Notes: generated by a model from the letters alone, not told the origin. A DNA stretch of 64,000 nucleotides from Gammaproteobacteria bacterium (GCA_003137095.1 PLET01000071.1:1455-65454), one strand, 5' to 3'. Positions 27,169 through 36,052 are shown, numbered from the stretch's first letter. Translations and numbers: made by a program.

Positions 27169-27983
27169 GCGGCGACGGCTTGGACTTCGTCGGTCCAGAC
27201 TCTGAAGCTCTGCAGCACGTTGGGCCCGAAGGTCATGCTGATGGCAACGTCCGCGGCATCGCGGCCGCGCGCGATAAGCACGCGGCCGATGCGACGCTGA
27301 TTGTTGCGCGGATCGAAGGTATGCCAGGCACCTCCCAAATAGGCTTCGAACCAGCCCGCGAAGTCCATCGGCGCATCCATCGCGGGTACGCCGATGTCGC
27401 CGAGGTAGCCGGTGCAATATCTGGCGGGGATGTTCAGGCACCGGCACAGGGTGATCGCCAGATGCGCGAAATCGCGGCATACCCCCTGTCTCTCGTTGTA
27501 CGCCTCCCAGGCCGTCTTGGTGACACGCGCATAACGGTAGTGGAATGCCAGATGCCCATGGACGAAATCGCAAATGGCCTGCACGCGGGACCAGCCCGGC
27601 TTGGCGGAGCCGAACAGGCTCCAGGCCGCCGCCGACAGATGCTCGGTCTCGCAATAACGGCTCGGCAGCAGATAGACCAGCGTATCGTCCGGCAGCGCTT
27701 CTACCGGATGCTCGAACGCATAGGGAAAGCTTGGTTCCGCCAGGCCGCTGTCGCGGATGAGCGCATCGGTGCCGATGCGAAATTGCCCGGGCGGCGCGAG
27801 CACGCGGGTGCACCAATTGCCGGTGCCGTCGCGGTACATGGCCAGCGGCGCCGCCGGATCGGTGCGGATGTGGTCAGCTTGGATGAGATCCGAACTGCGG
27901 GTGTAGTGAACGTTCAAATTGAGGATCATGGGTGTGGGTTGCGTAAACCCATACAGCAGTTCATAACCTATTCGGATGAGCAT
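27165..27983 (-). CDS. transglutaminase-like cysteine protease family protein
   Basis: This 272-residue protein has an N-terminal beta-rich domain (LNVHYTRSSDLIQADHIRTDP) and a transglutaminase core. The core has Cys in RQGVCRDFAHLAI, His in GAWHTFDPRNN and the following Asp, so the catalytic triad is present. Such proteins act as peptidases or amide-forming enzymes; substrates are unknown. No signal peptide is evident. The ATG at 27983 is chosen because the upstream part of the ORF lacks family similarity. It leads a three-gene operon with the two M16 genes. Confidence 0.83.
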   Translation of the reverse strand: MLIRIGYELLYGFTQPTPMILNLNVHYTRSSDLIQADHIRTDPAAPLAMYRDGTGNWCTRVLAPPGQFRIGTDALIRDSGLAEPSFPYAFEHPVEALPDDTLVYLLPSRYCETEHLSAAAWSLFGSAKPGWSRVQAICDFVHGHLAFHYRYARVTKTAWEAYNERQGVCRDFAHLAITLCRCLNIPARYCTGYLGDIGVPAMDAPMDFAGWFEAYLGGAWHTFDPRNNQRRIGRVLIARGRDAADVAISMTFGPNVLQSFRVWTDEVQAVAA

Positions 27984-28122
27984 CGGCGAGACTATGCCAC
28001 GGTCGCAGTCCCGGTGTAACGAGCACTGAAGCCGCGGGCGTCGTAGGCATCGTCCTACCGGCGATGCCGATGAATTGCCTGCGGACCCCGGCATCGGGCA
28101 TTCATGTCATTGTTTTATATAT

Positions 28123-28128
28123 TATAAT
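28123..28128 (+). promoter_or_regulatory. -10 box in AT-rich leader of the HAD phosphatase gene
   Basis: TATAAT sits in a run of almost pure A/T (TTTTATATATTATAATTT), rare in this high-GC region. A TTCATG at 28101-28106 gives a 16-nt spacer to a weak -35 match. The predicted transcription start is within a few bases of the ATG at 28137. Confidence 0.45.
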
Positions 28129-28136
28129 TTGCACAT

Positions 28137-28790
28137 ATGCGCTGGGTCGCGATTTTCGATCTCGATGGCACCTTGACTTGGCACGACAGCCTGATGCCCT
28201 TTCTGCGCGGCTATCTGGGCCGCCACCCGGGGAGGCTGCTGCGCCTCTGGCGTCTGCCCATCGCCCTGCTCGTCTATGCCGCGACCGGCCGCGATCGCGG
28301 CCTGTTGAAGTCACGGATCATCCGCATGGTGATGGGCGGCGACACCCGTGCCGCCATCGACACCTGGGCGGACGCCTTCGTGGCAGCGATGCCGGCGCGC
28401 GGCGCGTTCCGCCCCGGCGCGCTGGCCGCTCTGCAGGAGCACGCGCGCGCGGGGGATTTGCTGGTGCTGCTGTCGGCGAGTCCCGATCTGTACGTGCCGC
28501 GAGTCGGCAGGCTGCTGCACTTCGATCATGTCGTGTGTACGGAGGTTGCGTGGCGCGGCGACCGGCTCGACGGGCGGCTCAAGACCGAAAACCGCCGCGG
28601 CGAGGAGAAATCGCGTTGCATCGAACGGCTGCGCGCCGAACACCCCGATATGCCGGTCGTCGCCTACGGCAACAGCGCGTCGGACATCGCCCACATGTCG
28701 CTCGTGGATCGCGCGCTATTGGTCAACGGCACCACCGCCGCCAGGCGCCAGGCCACTGCGGCGGGGATCCCCACGGCGAATTGGACCTGA
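28137..28790 (+). CDS. HAD-IB family phosphatase
   Basis: This 217-residue HAD hydrolase has motif I IFDLDGTLTWHDS, motif II LLSASPDLYVP and motif IV YGNSASDIAHM. The short IB-type cap between residues 15 and 90 (FLRGYLGRHPGRLLRLWRLPIALL) is rich in Arg and aromatic residues. This resembles phosphoserine phosphatase relatives and the PgpC/YfhB group. The partner substrate cannot be decided. It is a single-gene unit with its own AT-rich promoter, convergent with the DAHP synthase gene. Confidence 0.83.
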   Translation: MRWVAIFDLDGTLTWHDSLMPFLRGYLGRHPGRLLRLWRLPIALLVYAATGRDRGLLKSRIIRMVMGGDTRAAIDTWADAFVAAMPARGAFRPGALAALQEHARAGDLLVLLSASPDLYVPRVGRLLHFDHVVCTEVAWRGDRLDGRLKTENRRGEEKSRCIERLRAEHPDMPVVAYGNSASDIAHMSLVDRALLVNGTTAARRQATAAGIPTANWT

Positions 28791-28825
28791 ATCGGCCGCG
28801 GAGGGCGCCCGCGGCGCGGCCCGGT

Positions 28826-29893
28826 TCAGCGCCGCACGCCGAGCAGGGACTGATGCAGTTTGAGCAGCAGCTCCTCGGTGGTCTGCCAGTCGATGCACGG
28901 ATCGGTGATCGAGACCCCGTATTCCAATTGCGTCAGGTCTTTCGGTATGGACTGGTTGCCCGCCTGCAAATGACTCTCGAGCATCAGTCCGACGATCGAT
29001 CGATTGCCGTCCTGGATCTGCGCGACGCAATTTTCGGCGACCGCCGGCTGCAGTCCCGGGTCCTTGTTCGAGTTTCCATGACTGCAATCGATGACGATGT
29101 TCGGGGCGAGGCCCGCCGCGTTCAGTTCCCGTTCGGCGACGGCAACGCTCACCGCATCGTAGTTGACGCGGCCGCCGCCGCCGCGCAGCACGATGTGAGC
29201 ATGAGCATTGCCCCGTGTGCGAAACACCGCCGATTGTCCCTGCTGGGAAATGCCGAGAAAATGATGCGGACGGCGCACCGATTGCAGCGCGTTGATCGAT
29301 GCCGCCAGCGCCCCATCAGTGCCGTTTTTGAACCCCACCGGCGTCGAAAGACCGCTCGCCATCTCGCGGTGGGTCTGCGACTCAGTCGTGCGCGCGCCGA
29401 TGGCGGTCCAGGTGATCAGTTCCGAAAGATACTGCGGCATGATCGGATCGAGGGCCTCGGTGCCGGCCGGCAGTCCGAGTTCGGCGATGTACAGCAGCAG
29501 TTCCCGCGCCAGGTAGATGCCCTTTTCGATGTGGAAGGAGTCGTCCAGGTCCGGGTCGTTTATCAGCCCCTTCCAGCCGACGGTGGTCCGCGGCTTCTCG
29601 AAATACACCCGCATGATGAGGATGAGCGTGGATTCCACCCGCGATGCCAGGTCCCTCAGCCGGTCCGCGTATTCGCGGGCCGCGGCCACGTCATGGATCG
29701 AGCACGGGCCGACGACCACGAACAGCCGCGGATCCTGGCGTTCCAATATGGCGCGCACCAACGCCCGCGACCTGAGAACCGTGTCCGCCGCCGATTCGGT
29801 GAGCGGCATCCTGCGCTTGACCTCGTCGGGGGTCGCCAGCAGGTCGCTCGAGACGACGTTGACATTGTGAAGTTGATCTTGAATGGGCAACAT
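28826..29893 (-). CDS. 3-deoxy-7-phosphoheptulonate synthase, class I
   Basis: This 355-residue enzyme joins phosphoenolpyruvate and erythrose 4-phosphate, the first step of aromatic amino acid synthesis. FVVVGPCSIHDVAAAREYADRL, MRVYFEKPRTTVGWKGLINDPDLD, GARTTESQTHREMASGLSTPVGFKNGTDG and IDCSHGNSNKDP contain the metal and substrate residues of the AroF/G/H type. Which of the three feedback types it is cannot be read safely. The ATG at 29893 is 8 bp after the tryptophan dioxygenase stop, so both are in one transcript. Confidence 0.93.
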   Translation of the reverse strand: MLPIQDQLHNVNVVSSDLLATPDEVKRRMPLTESAADTVLRSRALVRAILERQDPRLFVVVGPCSIHDVAAAREYADRLRDLASRVESTLILIMRVYFEKPRTTVGWKGLINDPDLDDSFHIEKGIYLARELLLYIAELGLPAGTEALDPIMPQYLSELITWTAIGARTTESQTHREMASGLSTPVGFKNGTDGALAASINALQSVRRPHHFLGISQQGQSAVFRTRGNAHAHIVLRGGGGRVNYDAVSVAVAERELNAAGLAPNIVIDCSHGNSNKDPGLQPAVAENCVAQIQDGNRSIVGLMLESHLQAGNQSIPKDLTQLEYGVSITDPCIDWQTTEELLLKLHQSLLGVRR

Positions 29894-29901
29894 CCGCCAG
29901 C

Positions 29902-30759
29902 CTACATGGAAGTTCTGATCGTCCACAGTTCCGGAAAGAACTTCAGCTCGAGCGCCTTGGTCAGATACGAAACCCCGCCGGTTCCGCCGGTGCCGCGCTT
30001 GTAACCGATGATTCGTTCGACGGTCTTGACGTGCGCGAAGCGCCACAGCTGGAATTTGTAATCCAGATCGACCAAGCGTTCGGCCAGTTCGTACAAATCC
30101 CATTCCTTCACCGAGTTGTGATACACGCTGAGCCACGCGGCTGCCACCTGTTTGCTGGCCTGGTACGGCTGGGTGAAATCCCGGTCGATCGCCTCCGCGG
30201 GCACGTCGAGTCCGCGGCGGCTCAGCAGCCGCAACACCTCATCGTACAGGCTGGGCGCGCGCAATGCTCGCTCGAGCTGCTCGTACACCGGCCTGTCCCC
30301 GCGAAACACCTTGATGGTACCGGCGCTCTTGTTGCCGATGAGGAATTCGAGCAGCCGGTATTGCGCGGATTGAAATCCCGATGATTTGCCGAGCGCGTTG
30401 CGGAACGCCGAATAGTCGGACGGTGTGATCGTAGCCAGCACGTCCCAGGACTGCAGGAGCTGCTGCTGGATCGTCGAAACTCGCGCCAGCATCTTGAAGG
30501 TCGGACCTAGATCGTCGCGCCGCACGCAATCCACGGTTGCGTTGAGCTCGTGCAGACACAATTTCATCCAGAGCTCGGACACCTGGTGAATCGTGATGAA
30601 CAACATCTCGTCGTGCTGATACGAGAGGGGGTTCTGAGCGTCGAGCAGCTTGTCCAGCCTCAGATACTGTGCATAGCTCAACGACTCGCTCAGATCCCAA
30701 TGGACCTGCTCGTCGCTCAGATCGACGAACGGCTTTATCGGTGGCGTCACCTCGCTCAT
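29902..30759 (-). CDS. kynA: tryptophan 2,3-dioxygenase
   Basis: This 285-residue haem dioxygenase converts L-tryptophan to N-formylkynurenine. LSYAQYLRLDKLLDAQNPLS, HDEMLFITIHQVSELWMKLCLHEL (distal and proximal haem pocket), QLLQSWDVLATITPSDYSAFRNALGKSSGFQSAQYRLLEFLIGNK and the C-terminal WRFAHVKTVERIIGYKRGTGGTGGVSYL are diagnostic. The usual kynurenine partners (kynB, kynU) are absent. Instead the gene is followed by DAHP synthase. AGGA lies 8 nt before the ATG. Its start is 3 bp from the stop of the upstream metallopeptidase gene. Confidence 0.95.
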   Translation of the reverse strand: MSEVTPPIKPFVDLSDEQVHWDLSESLSYAQYLRLDKLLDAQNPLSYQHDEMLFITIHQVSELWMKLCLHELNATVDCVRRDDLGPTFKMLARVSTIQQQLLQSWDVLATITPSDYSAFRNALGKSSGFQSAQYRLLEFLIGNKSAGTIKVFRGDRPVYEQLERALRAPSLYDEVLRLLSRRGLDVPAEAIDRDFTQPYQASKQVAAAWLSVYHNSVKEWDLYELAERLVDLDYKFQLWRFAHVKTVERIIGYKRGTGGTGGVSYLTKALELKFFPELWTIRTSM

Positions 30760-30761
30760 GG

Positions 30762-31490
30762 TCAATTCCTGAAGACCCACTCCGGGACGGTGCGCCATCC
30801 GGCGAGCAGTTCCGCGTCCAGGCTCTTGTATCCGGGCTCGAGCCGCTCCACCAACCGCCAGAAGTCCGGCGAATGATTCATGTGCCGGGTGTGCGCCAGC
30901 TCGTGCACGAACAGATAGCGGACAACGGCCGCCCGCAGAAATACCAGCGAACAGTTCAAACTCACCGTTCCGCGTGTCGAGCAACTGCCCCAGCGGGTGC
31001 GCTGGCAGCGAATCGCGACCCTCGACACGGGAATGTCCAATTCCTGCGCCAGCCGCAGCAGCGACGGTGTCAGGCGCTCCGCCGCGGCGCGCTTGAGCCA
31101 GCCCTGCAAAAGCCAGCGTGCCTGCCGCTCGTCGGGCGCCTGAACGCGCAGCGTGCCGTCGCTGTCCCGCAGGCTGCGCCGCGCGGCGACGCTCCAGTCG
31201 ACCGCGAATCGCTCGGCGGAGATGCCGAATTCGATGGATTTTGGCACCGGCTCGGCAGCCACAACGAAACTGCGCATGGAGGCGACTTTGCGATCGATCC
31301 ACGGCATGAATCGATGCACGAAGTCGCGCACCGTCCGCGCGCCGACGCCCACGGGAACCACGATCTCCACGCGTCCGCCGACGTGCACCCGGGCCGTCAG
31401 CCGGCGGGCGCGGGAACTGACGCGAACCGCGAAGTCGCCGCTTGAATCGCGGGTTTCAAACAGGGACAACTGCGTGACGTGGGTTTTCAC
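30762..31490 (-). CDS. YgjP/M48-like zinc metallopeptidase domain protein
   Basis: This 242-residue protein has the YgjP-like (DUF45) peptidase pattern: VRYLFVHELAHTRHMNHSPDFW, a zinc HELAH motif with the third His six residues on. It is preceded by RTRWGSCSTRGTVSLNCSLVF, the family's conserved WGSC strand. An N-terminal beta domain (ARRLTARVHVGGRVEIVVPVGVGARTVRDFV) is also typical. No signal peptide is seen, so it is cytoplasmic. Substrates of the family are largely unknown. The GTG at 31490 is taken because the residues upstream do not fit the family. Confidence 0.85.
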   Translation of the reverse strand: MKTHVTQLSLFETRDSSGDFAVRVSSRARRLTARVHVGGRVEIVVPVGVGARTVRDFVHRFMPWIDRKVASMRSFVVAAEPVPKSIEFGISAERFAVDWSVAARRSLRDSDGTLRVQAPDERQARWLLQGWLKRAAAERLTPSLLRLAQELDIPVSRVAIRCQRTRWGSCSTRGTVSLNCSLVFLRAAVVRYLFVHELAHTRHMNHSPDFWRLVERLEPGYKSLDAELLAGWRTVPEWVFRN

Positions 31491-31516
31491 CGCACAGAAT
31501 GATACCAGGTTCGGCG

Positions 31517-32290
31517 TCAGCGCCTCTCGATCGCCGCCAGCTGCAGCTGTGCCGCCCTGAAGTCCGGCGCGGCGATGAGGGATTTCTCCACCCAATTGCG
31601 GGCGCCGAGAAACTCGCCGCGCAACAGCAGCTCCCGGCCGAGCGCGAGGTAGGCCTCCGCATGGCCCCAACCCGGAGCGTCGGCGGCCGTCGCCGGGGAT
31701 CTGTCGAACAGCTCGGCGGCACGCTGCAACTGCGCGAAAGCGCGCTCGTGCTGCGCCGACCCGGGCGGTGAATGCTCGAGGCCATTCATCGCCATCAGCA
31801 GATTGACGCGCGGATTGCTCGGCGAAAGCCGGTAGGCCGCGTCGAGCCGGTCGGCGGCGCGCCCGCGCAGAATCACGGCTTCGAGCCGGCTCGAGTCCGC
31901 CAACTCGCCGTAACAGGCGGACTGCAGCGCCATGGCCTCCGCTGAGGCGTTTGCGCGCCGCGCAGGCTTCAGCTCATCGACGCAGTCCGAAAAGGCTGCA
32001 TCGGCATCACGGGCCGGAGCCCCATCACGGGCCGGAGCCGCATCATGGGCCGCGCGCAGCAGTCTGCCGAGGCGGTACTGCGCATGCGCCAGGTGATAGC
32101 GCAGGGAATCGTCGCTCCTGCCGGCACCCGATCGCGCCTGCAGACCGGAAATCAGGTCCGCCAACTGGTGACGATCCTCGGTGTGGAAGGCATACAGGAT
32201 TTGCGCCTCAATGTCGCCGCCCTGCTGCGCGCCGCCCGGCAGGGCCACAGCCAGCATGACCACGCCGGCGAGAATTGCACGCTCGAACAT
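31517..32290 (-). CDS. secreted TPR-like protein of unknown function
   Basis: From the ATG at 32290, with strong GGGAGAGGG just upstream, this 257-residue protein starts with the signal peptide MFERAILAGVVMLAVALPGGAQQ. It continues as a helical, alanine-rich repeat protein. Helix pairs near the end (GHAEAYLALGRELLLRGEFLGARNWVEKSLI, DFRAAQLQLAAIE) resemble TPR units. A short direct repeat (APARDGAPARDADA) lies near residue 95. It is probably a periplasmic scaffold. No enzymatic motif was found. Confidence 0.72.
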   Translation of the reverse strand: MFERAILAGVVMLAVALPGGAQQGGDIEAQILYAFHTEDRHQLADLISGLQARSGAGRSDDSLRYHLAHAQYRLGRLLRAAHDAAPARDGAPARDADAAFSDCVDELKPARRANASAEAMALQSACYGELADSSRLEAVILRGRAADRLDAAYRLSPSNPRVNLLMAMNGLEHSPPGSAQHERAFAQLQRAAELFDRSPATAADAPGWGHAEAYLALGRELLLRGEFLGARNWVEKSLIAAPDFRAAQLQLAAIERR

Positions 32291-32379
32291 CCCTCTCCCT
32301 GCGCCCAAAGCGTCCGCAGCAGCGCTTACAATGTGCCGAATGAAGATAGCACACTGTCATTGAACGACGATCCCGCCCG

Positions 32380-33192
32380 TTGATCCGCGAACTCGTCGAC
32401 ATCGGCTCGAATTTGACTCATGAGAGTTTCGCGGCGGACCGCGAAGCCGTACTCGCGCGGGCAGTGGCCGCGGGCGTCACCCGGCAGGTGGTGACCGGCG
32501 CCGATCTGCAGGGCTCGGTGGCGGCGGCAAATTTGGCCGGCGAGCATGACGGCATGCTCTGGAGCACCGCCGGAGTGCATCCGCATCATGCCCGCGGCTT
32601 CGACCCCTCGCAAAGAAGCGGCTTCCTCGAGCTGTTGGCGCGTCCGCAGGTGGTCGCCGTGGGCGAGTGCGGCTTGGACTATTACCGGGACCTGTCGCCC
32701 CGCGACGCGCAGCGGCGCGCGTTCCAGGCCCAGCTGGAAATCGCGGTGCAGGCGGCGAAGCCGGTATTCCTGCACCAGCGCGACGCACATGCGGATTTCG
32801 TGGCCATCCTGGCCGATTACGCCGCCGCGCTCGCGGGCGGCGTGGCGCATTGCTTCACGGGGGGCATCGGCGAACTCGAGGCGTATCTTTCACTCGGGTT
32901 GTCCATCGGAATCACCGGCTGGCTGTGCGATGATCGCCGCGCCGGCAGCCTGCGCGAGTCGCTGCCGCGCATTCCCGCGGAGCGGCTGTTGATCGAGACG
33001 GACGCGCCCTACCTGCTGCCGCGAACCCTGGTCCCGGCGCCCCGATCGCGGCGCAACGAGCCGGCGTTTCTACCGCACATCGCGCTGGCGGTGGCCGGCC
33101 GGCGCGGCGTCACGCCGGAGGCGATCGCCGACACCACCACGCGCAACGCGGTGCGGCTGTTCGGTCTCGAGCGCCCCGGGGCGCAGGACTAG
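32380..33192 (+). CDS. tatD: TatD family deoxyribonuclease
   Basis: This 270-residue metal-dependent hydrolase follows E. coli TatD closely. It has DIGSNLTHESFAADREAVLARA in place of the DxHxH of other family members, then WSTAGVHPHHA, VAVGECGLDYYRDLSP, KPVFLHQRDAH, GGVAHCFTGG, LLIETDAPYLLPR and RRNEPAFLPHI. TatD acts as a 3'-5' exonuclease in DNA repair and quality control. An in-frame stop at 32347 leaves TTG at 32380 (or ATT 32359) as the start; no good ribosome binding site is seen. Its TAG shares a CTAG with the stop of the convergent NERD gene. Confidence 0.92.
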   Translation: MIRELVDIGSNLTHESFAADREAVLARAVAAGVTRQVVTGADLQGSVAAANLAGEHDGMLWSTAGVHPHHARGFDPSQRSGFLELLARPQVVAVGECGLDYYRDLSPRDAQRRAFQAQLEIAVQAAKPVFLHQRDAHADFVAILADYAAALAGGVAHCFTGGIGELEAYLSLGLSIGITGWLCDDRRAGSLRESLPRIPAERLLIETDAPYLLPRTLVPAPRSRRNEPAFLPHIALAVAGRRGVTPEAIADTTTRNAVRLFGLERPGAQD

Positions 33193-33788
33193 AGCCTGGT
33201 GAAGGCGTGCGGACTGGGCCGCAGCTGCGAACTGATCCGCGTCCAGGCGGCGCCCATTTTGGCGAACCCGGGGGTCTCCTTGAGGCTGCGGTCAACCACC
33301 GGGAATTCGACCTCCATGCCGTCCAGCATCAGCACCCAGCGTGGAATGCCCTTGGTGAACTTGCCGACGTTGGAGAACAGCAGCCGGCCCTCGACAGGCA
33401 GATCGCCGACCAGCGCCTTGACCGCGGCGATCCGGTCATACAGCGCCGGCTGCGGGTTGTCGAAGGTGTAGCGGCGGCCACGCGCCATGACCGTCCATTC
33501 GCTCATTTGATCGCCGCCGAATATCAATCCGGCGACCCGGCGGGTATCGAGGATCAGAAAGCCGCGCGGCGTCAGCAGCAGGTGATCCACGTGGATGTGG
33601 CCGCCCATCCCGTCGGGTACGAGCACCTGATGCGCCGACTCGAAGGCGATGCGCTCCAGGCGGTTGAGCAGCGAGCGGCGGCGCGCATGGCGCCCGTAGG
33701 CGCGCAGGCCCACATACCCGGCCGCGGCCAACGCGACCGCCGCTGCACCGACCCAGATCCATTTCGGATCGATGTTCGGGTTGCTCAT
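33189..33788 (-). CDS. membrane-anchored NERD-like domain protein
   Basis: This 199-residue protein has one N-terminal membrane helix (WIWVGAAAVALAAAGYVGLRAYG). A domain resembling the nuclease-related domain follows: VLVPDGMGGHIHVDHLLLTPRGFLILDTRRVAGLIFGGDQMSEWTV. The HVDHLLLTPRGFLILDTR strand with an invariant-looking Asp is the family's core. NERD domains are thought to act on DNA, but activity here is unproven. The ATG overlaps the thrC stop (ATGA), so it is the last gene of the thr operon. Confidence 0.75.
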   Translation of the reverse strand: MSNPNIDPKWIWVGAAAVALAAAGYVGLRAYGRHARRRSLLNRLERIAFESAHQVLVPDGMGGHIHVDHLLLTPRGFLILDTRRVAGLIFGGDQMSEWTVMARGRRYTFDNPQPALYDRIAAVKALVGDLPVEGRLLFSNVGKFTKGIPRWVLMLDGMEVEFPVVDRSLKETPGFAKMGAAWTRISSQLRPSPHAFTRL

Positions 33789-35089
33789 TCGAGTGCCGCG
33801 CTGAGCGCCGTCAGCGTCGGCGGCAGATCCTGGAATCTGCGCGGCAGCTGCAGCAGCCGCGCGAGACTCGACGGCACCTCGACCGTGCCGCCGATGAGCG
33901 GCTCGACCACCTCGGGGAACTTGGCCGGATGCGCCGTGGCTGCCAGCACCCACGGCCGGTCGCGCCTGTCCGCCGCCGGCAGGCGGCGGTAGACCTCCGC
34001 CGCGGTGGCCGTATGCGGGCACCAGATGCGTCCAAACTCGGCATAGTCCTCGACGATGCGCCTGCGGATCGCGGCGTCATCGACGCTGTCGGCGGCAAGC
34101 TGCCCGCGCATCTCGTCCACCGTCGGATACAACGCACGCAGGCGCTCCATGTTGCTCGGATTGCCCACGTCCATGGCGGACGCCAGCGTCGCGATGCTGG
34201 CCCGCGGCTGCCACACGCCGGTTTGCAGATAGTCCGGCACGGTGCGGTTGCTGTTGTGCGCGAGCACGATGCGCCCGATTGGAAACCCGAGTGCGCGTGC
34301 CCACACGGCGGCGAACGCATTGCCGAGGTTGCCGGCGGGTATGATGTACGACGCAGGCAGCCGCGTGCGGCGCTCGACCTCCAGGCTCGAGGCAATGTAA
34401 TACACCATCTGCGGCAGCAGCCGCCCGATGTTGATGCTGTTCGCCGAGCTCAAGCGGTGCCGGCTGCTCAGGGATGCATCCACGAAGGCTTCCTTGACCA
34501 GCCGCTGGCAATCGTCGAAGGTGCCCTGGATGCGCAGCGACGTCACGTTCTCGCCCCAGCAGGTCAGCTGCTGTTCCTGGCGCGGACTCACCAGCCCCCG
34601 CGGGTACAGGATGACCACCCGCGCCCAGGGCCGGCGGTAAAATGCCGCGGCCACCGCACCGCCGGTGTCGCCCGAGGTGGCCACCAGGATGGTCAGGCGC
34701 GGCCCGCCGGCCTCCAACCTCTCCAGGCTTTCCGCCAGAAAGCGTGCGCCGAAGTCCTTGAAGGCGGCGGTCGGTCCATGGAACAGCTCCAACACGTGCA
34801 GAGGATCCGGGCTCGCCTCCACCGGCGTGGTCGGCGCCTGCAAATCGAGCGCCGCCTCGACGATCTCGCCGAGCAGGGGCTGCAGCCGGTCACCTTCGAA
34901 GAAGCCGCCGAGCGCGACGCGCGCGATGTCGGGCAGGGAAGTCAGGCCGTCCAACGCATGGGCCTCGACCACAGGCAGCCGCGCCGGCAGGTACAGCCCG
35001 CCATCGGGCGCCAATCCCCCGGCGATCGCCCCGCTCACCGTGACCGGCTGGGCATTGCCCCGCGTACTCATATATTGCAGTTCCGTCAT
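33785..35089 (-). CDS. thrC: threonine synthase
   Basis: This 434-residue PLP enzyme makes threonine from O-phosphohomoserine. MSTRGNAQPVTVSGAIAGGLAPDGGLYLP is the family N-terminus. HGPTAAFKDFGARFLAESL carries the PLP lysine, and ATSGDTGGAVAAAF the phosphate loop. SANSINIGRLLPQMVYY, PAGNLGNAFAA and MDVGNPSNMERL complete the signature. The ATG at 35089 overlaps the thrB stop by one base (TGATG). It lies downstream of thrA and thrB in pathway order. Confidence 0.96.
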   Translation of the reverse strand: MTELQYMSTRGNAQPVTVSGAIAGGLAPDGGLYLPARLPVVEAHALDGLTSLPDIARVALGGFFEGDRLQPLLGEIVEAALDLQAPTTPVEASPDPLHVLELFHGPTAAFKDFGARFLAESLERLEAGGPRLTILVATSGDTGGAVAAAFYRRPWARVVILYPRGLVSPRQEQQLTCWGENVTSLRIQGTFDDCQRLVKEAFVDASLSSRHRLSSANSINIGRLLPQMVYYIASSLEVERRTRLPASYIIPAGNLGNAFAAVWARALGFPIGRIVLAHNSNRTVPDYLQTGVWQPRASIATLASAMDVGNPSNMERLRALYPTVDEMRGQLAADSVDDAAIRRRIVEDYAEFGRIWCPHTATAAEVYRRLPAADRRDRPWVLAATAHPAKFPEVVEPLIGGTVEVPSSLARLLQLPRRFQDLPPTLTALSAALE

Positions 35090-36048
35090 CAGGCCTTCAC
35101 CACTCGGGCGCCGTTGTTCTCGATCGCCGATATCCAATGATCCGATTGCAGGCCGTGGGCGGCGAATGCCGCGATCATCGCACCGCGCACCGCTTCGGCA
35201 TGCTGCACCTGCGCCCAGGCAAACACGGTGGGTCCGGCGCCTGAAATCGAACAGCCCAGCGCACCGGCCGCCAGGGCCGCCTGCTTGACGTCCATGAAGC
35301 CTGGAATGAGGGATTGGCGCTGCGGCTCGATGATCACATCATCAAAGGATTCGCGGATCATCTCCAGATCGTTCGAATAGCAGCCGCTGATGAATCCGGC
35401 GAGATTGGCGGTCTGCCAGACGAAATCGGACCGCGTCACATCCGTCTTGAGGATCGCGCGAGCTTCGCGCGTGCCAAGAAACATGTGCGGATGGGCGAGC
35501 ACGCAGCGCAGCGAGGCCGGCACGGGTATCTGCTTGACGCGCGGATGGTCGATGCCGACAGTCAGCACCAGGCCACCGAACAGACACGGCGCGATGTTGT
35601 CAACGTGCGCAGAACCGCTGGCCACGATCTCACCCTGCATGGCGAACTTGAGAAGCTGCAGCCGCGACACCGGCTCCGGCAGCAGCGCGTTTGCGGCCAC
35701 CACCGCGGCCACTGCCGACGCCGCCGACCCTCCCAGCCCCGAGGCGAGTGGAATGCCCTTGTCGATGTCGAGTTCGAAACCGAATTTCAGGCCGAGCGTG
35801 GCGTGCATCGCCTGCACCGCCCGGCCGGCGGTGTTGCGCTGCGGCTCTACCGGCAGATCCCCCGCGACGCCGCTGATCGACCGGATGCGCACGACCGGCT
35901 CGTCGATGGACCGCAGTCGCACCCGATCTCCCACCGCATCGACCGTGTGGCCCAGGATGTCGAAGCCGATGCCGACGTTGGCGACGGTGGCGGGAGCGAA
36001 TGCGGTGACGTCGGTCAGCACGTTGTTAACATACCCGCTTTCGGTCAT
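35089..36048 (-). CDS. thrB: homoserine kinase (GHMP family)
   Basis: This 319-residue kinase makes O-phosphohomoserine for ThrC. APATVANVGIGFDILGHTVD and GIPLASGLGGSAASAVAAVVAANALL (GHMP ATP loop) and GCSISGAGPTVFAWAQ are the three GHMP motifs. The ATG at 36048 has a weak TTAGG before it and lies 4 bp after the thrA stop. The longer track start reads through thrA in another frame. Confidence 0.96.
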   Translation of the reverse strand: MTESGYVNNVLTDVTAFAPATVANVGIGFDILGHTVDAVGDRVRLRSIDEPVVRIRSISGVAGDLPVEPQRNTAGRAVQAMHATLGLKFGFELDIDKGIPLASGLGGSAASAVAAVVAANALLPEPVSRLQLLKFAMQGEIVASGSAHVDNIAPCLFGGLVLTVGIDHPRVKQIPVPASLRCVLAHPHMFLGTREARAILKTDVTRSDFVWQTANLAGFISGCYSNDLEMIRESFDDVIIEPQRQSLIPGFMDVKQAALAAGALGCSISGAGPTVFAWAQVQHAEAVRGAMIAAFAAHGLQSDHWISAIENNGARVVKA

Positions 36049-36052
36049 GGGC

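Noticed and set aside
28791-28825. CCGCG...CGCGG as a terminator between the HAD and DAHP synthase genes
   Set aside because: The pairing is weak and typical of random GC-rich sequence; there is no T-run.
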